The notes under the pieces: generated by a model | The model's input: only the letters and a program-made list of their open reading frames with translations | Database searches by the model: none | Told to the model about the DNA's origin: nothing | Origin: Candidatus Cloacimonadota bacterium | GTDB lineage: Bacteria; Cloacimonadota; Cloacimonadia; Cloacimonadales; TCS61 | DNA length: 5,923 nucleotides | NCBI GenBank assembly: GCA_016927675.1 | Contig: JAFGMF010000199.1 | Span: 1-5,923 of the forward strand | Direction of reading: 5' to 3' | Part shown: piece after piece, positions 1 to 4,865 of the stretch | Layout of the letters: every line of letters starts with the position of its first letter | Position numbering within the stretch: position 1 is the first letter of the stretch | Position numbers and translations under genes: made by a program

Positions 1-195
1 ATCTTAGCATGTTTGCCTAATGAAACTTTAACTGCATTGAGGTAATTCCGGTAGCAGTAAGTGACCCAGAGTGCAGCCTGGGTTAAGAACTGTGACAGGT
101 GAAAAGTTCCCGTTTTTTACCTCAAGCTTTCGCATCAATGAAATTCTGGGAAGCAGTGATTGACTAAGTACTGTTAGCTAATTCTATAAGTCTAG
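1..195. other. Gene-free stretch downstream of the redox operon
   Basis: I see no supportable coding region here. Stops occur often in most frames and no start with a ribosome binding site opens an ORF of useful length. I find no T-loop or acceptor stem to suggest a tRNA. Two small dyads are visible: ACCCAG-N8-CTGGGT at 64-83, and an imperfect stem from AGGT at 97-100 to ACCT at 119-122, which extends inward through A:T and G:U pairs. Neither is followed by a T-run, so neither looks like an intrinsic terminator. The stretch begins right after the operon terminator and is probably an intergenic spacer. Confidence 0.5.
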
Positions 196-227
196 AAAAA
201 GAAAAGGGGGAAGTAAAACTTCCCCCC
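196..227 (-). terminator. Intrinsic terminator of the grx-marR-osmC-trx operon
   Basis: Read on the minus strand, GGGGGAAGT pairs perfectly with ACTTCCCCC (9 bp, loop TTT), and TTTTCTTTTT follows immediately. The stem starts with five G:C pairs at its base, and the tract is nine T in ten bases. This is a textbook rho-independent terminator. It lies about 25 nt beyond the stop codon of the thioredoxin-fold gene, so it closes the redox operon. On the plus strand the stem is not followed by a T-run, so it should work in one direction only. Confidence 0.93.
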
Positions 228-251
228 GTATATTGTACTGGTAAAGTTGTT

Positions 252-725
252 CTAACGGCCTTCGATGATACTCTGCAAGTGAGTTACATATACGGCTGGT
301 CCACCGGGTTTATATCCTGTTCTTCCGATTTCCTTGCCTTTGGAATCTAGGAGAACAATTGTAGGGAAGCCCTTGACCTGGTATTTAGCCATCATCTGAT
401 TATTGTACAGTTTTGTTTCATCAGATTGAGCGATGTTTCTAGGATAATCCAGTTTCACTAAGATCAGGTTTTCCTGTGCGAAAGTAGAAAAATCTTCCTG
501 AGAAAAAACTTCATCTTTCAGCCTTACGCACCATCCGCACCAGTCTGAACCTGTAAAGTTTATCAGAATTGCCTTATTATCGGTTGAGGCATTTGAAATT
601 GCTTCCTCTATGTTTGAGTACCAGTAAAGTTGATTTTGTGAAGTGTTGATTTCAGGTTTTTCAGCCATACAGGAAGGGAATATGAATAAAGTCAGTATTG
701 TGAGCAAGATAATGTATAATTTCAT
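252..725 (-). CDS. Thioredoxin-fold protein with N-terminal export signal, probable lipoprotein
   Basis: This 157-residue protein is probably an exported thiol-disulfide oxidoreductase. Residues 1-18 form a hydrophobic signal segment with Lys2 at the start. Cys19, after Phe-Pro-Ser, could be a lipidated cysteine, but the lipobox is not canonical, so anchoring is less certain than export. The rest is a Thioredoxin_7-like domain: a WCGWC active site with CGWC at 63-66 after the strand ILINFTGSD, and the conserved cis-proline in GFPT (Pro121). I chose the ATG at 725 over an upstream in-frame start at 821: AAGGAG sits 6 nt before it, and the upstream extension would overlap osmC by about 95 nt and bury the signal peptide. 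The preceding osmC-like gene stops 1 nt earlier, so translation is probably coupled. Likely role: keeping protein thiols reduced, or supplying reductant, outside the cytoplasm. The substrate is unknown. Confidence 0.88.
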   Translation of the reverse strand: MKLYIILLTILTLFIFPSCMAEKPEINTSQNQLYWYSNIEEAISNASTDNKAILINFTGSDWCGWCVRLKDEVFSQEDFSTFAQENLILVKLDYPRNIAQSDETKLYNNQMMAKYQVKGFPTIVLLDSKGKEIGRTGYKPGGPAVYVTHLQSIIEGR

Positions 726-726
726 T

Positions 727-1146
727 TTATACTCCTTTTTCGATATTAATGATTGTAGAAATATCTGCACTTTTTCGCAGCATTGCCATAACGCCACAGT
801 ATTTTGTTTCTGATAACTCAACTGCTCTTCTCAGTTTGTCTTCAGGCAGATCATTGCCTGAGAAAAAGTAATTTACTCTGATCGTGTGGTATATTTTTGG
901 ATGATCTTCGGTAGAATCACCCTCTACGTGAATTCTTAAGTTATAGTCTTCAATTTTCATTTTTTTCAGGATTGATACAACATCCATACCTGTGCAGCCT
1001 GCCAGTGCGCTGAGTAATAATGCTTTGGGACGCACTCCCAGAGCTTTACCGCCAGAGGCAGGTTCAGTATCGAGCATGAATTTATGGTTATCCTGCTCTA
1101 CTTCAAATGCCATACCTTTCTGCCATTTTAATTGAATTTCAGCCAT
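727..1146 (-). CDS. OsmC/Ohr-family protein (YhfA-like)
   Basis: This 139-residue protein has the length and layout of the OsmC family, thiol-dependent hydroperoxide reductases that act as intertwined dimers in the cytoplasm. The two conserved cysteines are present: Cys51 in SALAGCTGMDV at the start of the central helix, and Cys117 in ETKYCGV. Acidic Asp55 follows the first cysteine, as in the YhfA-like branch. The N-terminal half (1-35) is the expected beta-strand sheet, and GVRP precedes the catalytic helix. Its ATG overlaps the marR stop by 1 nt (TAATG), so it is translationally coupled; an AGAGG-like site lies upstream inside marR. Its reductant is not known. In Ohr it is a lipoyl protein, but the two redox proteins encoded beside it are obvious candidates here. 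Family assignment is secure. Peroxidase activity is inferred, because the YhfA-like branch is less well characterised than Ohr or OsmC. Confidence 0.92.
   Translation of the reverse strand: MAEIQLKWQKGMAFEVEQDNHKFMLDTEPASGGKALGVRPKALLLSALAGCTGMDVVSILKKMKIEDYNLRIHVEGDSTEDHPKIYHTIRVNYFFSGNDLPEDKLRRAVELSETKYCGVMAMLRKSADISTIINIEKGV
732..737 (-). promoter_or_regulatory. Ribosome binding site fixing the thioredoxin-fold start
   Basis: AAGGAG lies 6 nt before the ATG at 725, inside the last codons of the osmC-like gene (Glu-Lys-Gly-Val-stop). It is the strongest Shine-Dalgarno match in the redox operon. It settles the start at the residue that opens the signal peptide. Confidence 0.88.
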
Positions 1147-1601
1147 TATAAAGAAGCCTCTTTTTCTTCTAATGCATTATGATAAGCCTGAAGATAGATC
1201 AGAATGCACTCGTATATTTCATTGACCTTATCTGCGGGTAACCTGTTGATCAGATCTTCCTGGATGTTCATGAAGTCAAGGATCGTCTGCTGATTTGCTT
1301 TTTTCCCTTTGTCGGTTATTTCTGCCAGCCAACTTCTTCGATCTCGTTTTGACGGGAATCTGCGGACGAGCTTTTTCTTTACCAGGGTATCGATTATCCT
1401 GGTTATCCGGCTGTGGGATACTTTAAGCTCAACCGACAGATCATTCATGCACACGGGGCTGTCAATGTTATTAAGATAGTTTAGCAGGTCACATTCCATT
1501 CTGCCTAGGTTAAGGCATTTCCTGCGTATCATTTCCTTCTTGGAGCACAGACCATACAAAGCCCGGCTCAACTGAGCAAACTTGTCCACATTGCTTTTCA
1601 T
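1146..1601 (-). CDS. MarR-family transcriptional regulator, cysteine-rich
   Basis: This 151-residue protein has MarR-family layout: N- and C-terminal dimerisation helices around a winged helix-turn-helix. The helix-turn-helix covers about residues 52-79 (MNDLSVELKVSHSRITRIID), and the wing is RFPSKRDRRSWLAEITDKG at 81-99, with the typical basic/acidic DxR pattern. It has five cysteines (19, 29, 37, 51, 132), many for a protein this small, which would suit thiol-based sensing. By eye, the QLSRALYG segment matches the QLCFLLYA segment of Bacillus OhrR as I remember it, placing Ser12 where OhrR has its reactive cysteine. It is therefore not a canonical OhrR, and any sensing would use other cysteines, such as Cys19. 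The start is supported by AGGAG, formed partly by the stop codon of the glutaredoxin gene 9 nt upstream. It probably represses its own operon through the dyad at 1907-1927. Confidence 0.92.
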   Translation of the reverse strand: MKSNVDKFAQLSRALYGLCSKKEMIRRKCLNLGRMECDLLNYLNNIDSPVCMNDLSVELKVSHSRITRIIDTLVKKKLVRRFPSKRDRRSWLAEITDKGKKANQQTILDFMNIQEDLINRLPADKVNEIYECILIYLQAYHNALEEKEASL

Positions 1602-1610
1602 AATTTTCTC

Positions 1611-1850
1611 CTATTTGATTCCTAACAATCTGTCAATTTCGGTCCGATTAAAACCCACAACAGGTTTATTATTAATCCACATCTGCGGAACACCCTGCTG
1701 ACCTGATTTTTTGAACATATCTCGGGCAGCATTTGTGTCTTTTGAAACATCTATTTCTTTAAAAGTGATTTTATTTTGTTTGAGATACTCTTTTAATTTT
1801 CTGCACCAACCGCAAGTGGGAGTTGAAAATACAATCACATTTTTACTCAT
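1611..1850 (-). CDS. Glutaredoxin-like protein, CGWC active site
   Basis: This 79-residue protein has the size of a classical dithiol glutaredoxin or NrdH-type redoxin. A beta strand (NVIVFSTPT) leads to CGWC at 13-16. EIDV at 32-35 ends the second strand, GVPQ carries the cis-proline (Pro55), and WINNKPVVGF forms the last strands with the GF turn that contacts thiol substrates. I chose the ATG at 1850 because GGAGAG lies 7 nt before it and because glutaredoxins normally begin a few residues before the first strand. A TTG at 1877 and an ATG at 1865 in the same frame would add nine or five residues and have no convincing ribosome site. CGWC is neither the CPYC of classical glutaredoxin nor the CGPC of thioredoxin, so whether glutathione or a thioredoxin reductase reduces it cannot be told. 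It is the first gene of the redox operon. Confidence 0.9.
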   Translation of the reverse strand: MSKNVIVFSTPTCGWCRKLKEYLKQNKITFKEIDVSKDTNAARDMFKKSGQQGVPQMWINNKPVVGFNRTEIDRLLGIK

Positions 1851-1857
1851 TGAACTT

Positions 1858-1863
1858 CTCTCC
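1858..1863 (-). promoter_or_regulatory. Ribosome binding site fixing the glutaredoxin start
   Basis: GGAGAG lies 7 nt upstream of the ATG at 1850. It makes this the translation start rather than the in-frame TTG at 1877 or the ATG at 1865, which itself overlaps this ribosome site. Confidence 0.8.
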
Positions 1864-1896
1864 ATTAATATTTTCAAATAAGAAAATTTTAGATAT

Positions 1897-1924
1897 AGAA
1901 TAAATTTATTTGCGCAGATGGCAA
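1897..1924 (-). promoter_or_regulatory. Candidate promoter of the redox operon
   Basis: On the minus strand TTGCCA (1924-1919) is followed after 16 nt by TATTCT (1902-1897), a modest match to the sigma-70 pattern. Transcription would begin near 1890, leaving about 40 nt of leader before the glutaredoxin ATG. The -35 hexamer lies inside the TATTTGC dyad, so a repressor bound there would block polymerase. AT-rich DNA yields such matches by chance. I rate the general location (the 82-nt gap) as likelier than the exact hexamers. Confidence 0.35.
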
Positions 1925-1927
1925 ATA
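1907..1927. promoter_or_regulatory. Inverted repeat TATTTGC-N7-GCAAATA, candidate MarR operator
   Basis: A perfect 7-bp inverted repeat with a 7-bp spacer lies just after the MoxR stop and upstream of the glutaredoxin gene. Its size and its TTGC/GCAA arms resemble known MarR-family sites, such as the E. coli mar operator half-sites. A second perfect palindrome, AATAAATTTATT, follows at 1899-1910 and shares four bases with it, and a looser dyad (ATTTTC-N6-GAAAAT) lies further downstream. A MarR regulator is the second gene of the operon, so autoregulation is the natural reading. As RNA on the plus strand, the same dyad is followed by seven T residues and would look like an intrinsic terminator, but no plus-strand gene needs one. 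Confidence 0.5.
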
Positions 1928-1932
1928 TTTTT

Positions 1933-2919
1933 TTAGTTTAATTGAGAGAGAAGTTTATTAATTACATCGACTGATTTCAACCCTTCTGCTTCTGCAGCAA
2001 ATGAAACAAGCACTCGATGCTGAAGTACTATATCTGCTATGCTTTTGATATCTTCTTCTGCCGGAGTTAATCGATTCTGCAGCGCGGCTCTGGTTTTGGC
2101 AGCAAGGATAAGGTATTGAGATGCTCTGGGACCGGCACCCCAGTTCACCCATTTTCTGATCAGATCAGGTGCGTTGGGATCTCCCGGTCTGGTGGATCGA
2201 GCAAGTTTTACTGCATATTCAAGTACATGTTCACTCACCGGTAATGATCTGACTGCCTGTTGGAATTGAATGATCCTGTCGCTGTCAAGTACCTGCTTAA
2301 CATCAAGCAGACGGTTGCCGGTAGTCTGTTTAACGATTTCTATCTCTTCATCATGAGAAGGATAATCAATAAATATTTTGAACATGAACCTGTCCAGCTG
2401 AGCCTCTGGCAGTGGATAAGTTCCTTCCTGTTCGATTGGATTCTGGGTAGCCAGAACCAGAAAGGGCTGTTCCAGTTTATAGGTCTTATTACCGGCTGTT
2501 ACCATGTTCTCCTGCATTGCTTCCAGAAGTGCAGACTGGGTTTTTGGCGGAGTTCTGTTTATCTCATCGGCAAGGATGATATTGGCAAAGATTGGTCCTT
2601 TAATATATTCAAAATATCTTTTCCCGTCTGCTTTGTTTTCAGCGAGAATATCTGTTCCTGTAATATCTGACGGCATTAGGTCCGGTGTGAACTGGATCCT
2701 GTTGAATTTCAGATTCAGAACTCTGGACATTGTTGAGACAAGCAGAGTTTTCGCCAAACCGGGTACACCTTCAAGCAGACAATGACCATTAGAAAACAGG
2801 GCTATCAAAAATTTTTCTATGACAGAATCCTGTCCGACGATGACCTTGCCGATCTCGTTTGTTATTTTTTTTCTGGCATCTGCCAGAGATTCCAGTATTT
2901 CCACATTGTTCTGATCCAT
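1933..2919 (-). CDS. MoxR-family AAA+ ATPase
   Basis: This 328-residue cytoplasmic ATPase has the usual MoxR length and the full motif set: Walker A GVPGLAKT at 51-58, Walker B with Asp118-Glu119 in ILADEINR, sensor 1 Asn160 in ATQNP, LDRF at 175-178 at the expected position for a conserved arginine, and sensor 2 Arg265 in GPRAS within the small C-terminal lid domain. MoxR proteins act as chaperone-like assembly factors, often for VWA-domain or metal-containing partners and in envelope or stress functions. The ATG at 2919 is preferred over an in-frame TTG at 2949 because GAGGTGAT directly precedes it. The usual neighbours (DUF58 and VWA proteins) are not adjacent: a flippase-like gene lies upstream and a glutaredoxin gene downstream, each 82 nt away. 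The client is therefore unknown. ATPase identity is secure. Confidence 0.96.
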   Translation of the reverse strand: MDQNNVEILESLADARKKITNEIGKVIVGQDSVIEKFLIALFSNGHCLLEGVPGLAKTLLVSTMSRVLNLKFNRIQFTPDLMPSDITGTDILAENKADGKRYFEYIKGPIFANIILADEINRTPPKTQSALLEAMQENMVTAGNKTYKLEQPFLVLATQNPIEQEGTYPLPEAQLDRFMFKIFIDYPSHDEEIEIVKQTTGNRLLDVKQVLDSDRIIQFQQAVRSLPVSEHVLEYAVKLARSTRPGDPNAPDLIRKWVNWGAGPRASQYLILAAKTRAALQNRLTPAEEDIKSIADIVLQHRVLVSFAAEAEGLKSVDVINKLLSQLN

Positions 2920-2920
2920 A

Positions 2921-2928
2921 ATCACCTC
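2921..2928 (-). promoter_or_regulatory. Extended Shine-Dalgarno site fixing the MoxR start
   Basis: GAGGTGAT, an eight-base match to the anti-Shine-Dalgarno end of 16S rRNA, lies just before the ATG at 2919 (5 nt from GAGG to ATG). It suggests strong translation and rules against the TTG at 2949, which has no such site. Confidence 0.82.
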
Positions 2929-2964
2929 ATACTTTTTTCTTGTTACCAATTCTGAGAAAAGAAT

Positions 2965-2992
2965 ATTTAAGGCAAGAAAAAGAAATTGTTAA
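2965..2992 (-). promoter_or_regulatory. Candidate promoter of the MoxR gene
   Basis: TTAACA (2992-2987), five of six bases of the -35 consensus, is followed after 16 nt by TTAAAT (2970-2965), four of six of the -10 consensus. Transcription would start near 2958, about 40 nt before the MoxR ATG. The 82-nt gap contrasts with gaps of 3 and 10 nt among the genes just upstream, which supports a separate promoter. I see no intrinsic terminator after the flippase-like gene, so read-through is also possible. Confidence 0.35.
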
Positions 2993-3001
2993 ACGGGTAA
3001 A

Positions 3002-4012
3002 TCAATCAATATTTTCTTTGATTTCAGGATTTTGAGAAAAAATATCTGCAGGTTTTAATTTCAGCGAATAAAGAGAAACCATACCGATCAGGAAGATCAG
3101 ACAGGAAGTAAGCAGATGACTTGCGGTTACGGCAGCACTGGTAAGATCTTTATCGGCTCCCAGGGCGAACGAGAAGATCATTACCCAGAGAAATTGGTTG
3201 GATCCGATCTGCCCGGGTGGCGTTGGCAGCAGATAGGTCAGATTCATCAAGGTATAACCGAATAAAATTCTGCTGTATCCTATATCTGCTCCAAAAGAGC
3301 GGAATAAAACCCAGATGTACACTGCCTCGGACAGGACAGCCAGGATTGTAAGGGTATAGATCAGCAAATTCTCCTTTTCTCTCCCTCTCATGATCGCCAT
3401 CCCATCAACAAAATTTAGGAAAAAATCTGATAATTTTTTTCTGGAGAATCTGGGAACAAAGATCAATAGTTTATTCAGGATATTTATGGCTTTCTGCTGA
3501 TGTTTAACGGAGAAATAAAGGAAAGCAAGAAAAAGTAGATAAATTAAAAAGATCAAAAATATGATCAGATATAGAGTTGTGTTTAACTGAATTGTTACTA
3601 GTGGGAAGAGAACAAGGATCAACACGATAGGGAACATATCCGTCAATTTATCGATAAAAACAGTGGGCAGGCTTCGAGAAATTCTGATGGAAAAATTCTT
3701 CTTCAGGATAAGTGATTTGACAATTTCTCCGGCTCTGACAGGGATCAGAAAATTGATCAGCAAACCAGACATGAAAATTCTGTAAACCTGAGAGAATGGC
3801 ACATTTTTTATAGGCTTCATGATAATCTTCCAGCGATAACTTCGCAAGATATAGGCAAGCAGATAAAATATCGAAAATATCAGCACCGGAAAAATTCTGA
3901 AATTACTCAGGTAAATGATAAATTCATTCCAGTTAACAATTCTGATCCAGAAGTAGAGAAAAATAATCCCGATCAGGGTACTTATCAAAAAGTTTATCTG
4001 TTTTCCACTCAT
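3002..4012 (-). CDS. Flippase-like polytopic membrane protein (LPG synthase TM / UPF0104 family)
   Basis: This 336-residue inner-membrane protein has about eight or nine hydrophobic segments, at roughly 8-24, 41-56, 76-92, 123-168 (two), 217-238, 249-266, 272-288 and 295-316. Family signatures are visible: RAGEIVKSLILKK at 93-105 followed by an FIDKLTD segment at 119-125, and LPTPPGQIGSNQ at 262-273, the conserved P-x-P-G-G-x-G-like turn near the C-terminus. Members resemble the membrane half of MprF, which moves lysyl-phosphatidylglycerol across the membrane, and relatives occur in hopanoid and glycolipid clusters (HpnL type). The soluble aminoacyl-transferase half of MprF is absent, so this is not an LPG synthase. 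It starts 3 nt after the methyltransferase stop and is weakly served by GAG before the ATG. It probably translocates, or helps export, a lipid product of the two enzymes encoded upstream. The substrate is unknown. Confidence 0.85.
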   Translation of the reverse strand: MSGKQINFLISTLIGIIFLYFWIRIVNWNEFIIYLSNFRIFPVLIFSIFYLLAYILRSYRWKIIMKPIKNVPFSQVYRIFMSGLLINFLIPVRAGEIVKSLILKKNFSIRISRSLPTVFIDKLTDMFPIVLILVLFPLVTIQLNTTLYLIIFLIFLIYLLFLAFLYFSVKHQQKAINILNKLLIFVPRFSRKKLSDFFLNFVDGMAIMRGREKENLLIYTLTILAVLSEAVYIWVLFRSFGADIGYSRILFGYTLMNLTYLLPTPPGQIGSNQFLWVMIFSFALGADKDLTSAAVTASHLLTSCLIFLIGMVSLYSLKLKPADIFSQNPEIKENID

Positions 4013-4015
4013 AGT

Positions 4016-4855
4016 CTACTCGGGTTCAAAAACCAGATATTTGTGATGAGACCAGAAAAACTTTACGAATTTTGGCGAGATTTGCTCCAGCCAGGAATAT
4101 TTCATCATTTTTTCCCGAAAATCCGGATCTTTATCCCGATAATAATCCATGATCGATATTGAACGACGGTTTTCTCTGTTTTCACGGATTAAGAATTTCA
4201 ATCCGAATAATTGCAGAAGTTCTTCTTTGGACATTCCGATATCCGGCCAGGGCGGATTATCAAAATATCCCTTTTCTACAAGCTTCCACCCTCTCTGATG
4301 CATGAGATTTTTGATTTTAGCGGGGCGGATATTGTCCTCTTCAAGATATTTACGCAGATCTGCACCGGAAATATATTTCTGAGACAGATAGCCCAGTCCT
4401 GTCTTATTAGGTACACAGAACATGATTACCTGTGAAACACAGCTGGTCAATTTATCCAGAAAGACAGCAAGATCATCAACGAACCAGAGAGCCGAATAAT
4501 TCCAGGCAAGATCGAAAGTATCAGCCGGAAAAAACAGATCCGAGAATTTCTTCAGGTAAAGGATTTCTGCTTTTAAACCTGTAGATCTCCAGATGCGTTC
4601 GATCAGGTCGATTCTTTCCCGATCATTGTCGGCAATCGTGATCTTCATTCCCTGACGGGCTAGTTCCATGGAATTGATTCCCGATAATCCCGTAAAACCA
4701 AACAAGGGCACTTCCAGAACAGTCGATATCTTTTTCTGCTTGCAGATTGAAGATAATTTATCGTTTATGATTATCCTTTCGTAGCTGGAACCAAGCCCTT
4801 CATCAGGATTGTCCAGAAAATATCTCTTCCAGGTTTTCAGTATTGGGATTGCCAT
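4016..4855 (-). CDS. Class I SAM-dependent methyltransferase-like protein with atypical motif I
   Basis: This 279-residue soluble protein has a Rossmann-type methyltransferase pattern in its first half. TVLEV at 45-49 is strand 1. A glycine-rich loop GFTGLSG at 53-59 replaces the usual GxGxG and is longer than normal. ITIADND at 72-78 ends strand 2, with Asp76 as the probable ribose-binding acid. FPADTFDLAWNYSALWF at 109-125 matches the segment around strand 4 in Methyltransf_11 proteins. The C-terminal part (160-279) is charged and has many aromatic residues, and I do not recognise it; it may shape the substrate site. GGAG stands before the ATG, 10 nt after the SDR stop. Its place between a sugar-type SDR and a flippase-like protein suggests a sugar-lipid or polar-lipid substrate. 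The fold is fairly sure. Retained methyl transfer is less so, given the odd loop. Confidence 0.75.
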   Translation of the reverse strand: MAIPILKTWKRYFLDNPDEGLGSSYERIIINDKLSSICKQKKISTVLEVPLFGFTGLSGINSMELARQGMKITIADNDRERIDLIERIWRSTGLKAEILYLKKFSDLFFPADTFDLAWNYSALWFVDDLAVFLDKLTSCVSQVIMFCVPNKTGLGYLSQKYISGADLRKYLEEDNIRPAKIKNLMHQRGWKLVEKGYFDNPPWPDIGMSKEELLQLFGLKFLIRENRENRRSISIMDYYRDKDPDFREKMMKYSWLEQISPKFVKFFWSHHKYLVFEPE

Positions 4856-4865
4856 ATCTCCACCG

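Noticed and set aside
1..45. Possible C-terminal end of a plus-strand gene (14 codons to a TAA at 43-45).
   Set aside because: An open run of 14 codons in one frame is about as likely as not by chance, and nothing else supports it.
726..821. A 32-residue N-terminal extension of the thioredoxin-fold protein.
   Set aside because: It would overlap the OsmC-family gene by about 95 nt and bury the signal peptide. The ATG at 725 has a strong AAGGAG site.
1851..1877. Upstream TTG (1877) and ATG (1865) starts for the glutaredoxin-like gene.
   Set aside because: Neither has a good ribosome site. The extra residues are not part of the redoxin fold, and GGAGAG points to the ATG at 1850.
2260..2785. 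Two plus-strand open frames (136 and 93 codons) opposite the MoxR gene.
   Set aside because: They lie fully antisense to an intact, highly conserved ATPase. Their translations resemble no family and no ribosome site precedes them. They are shadow frames.
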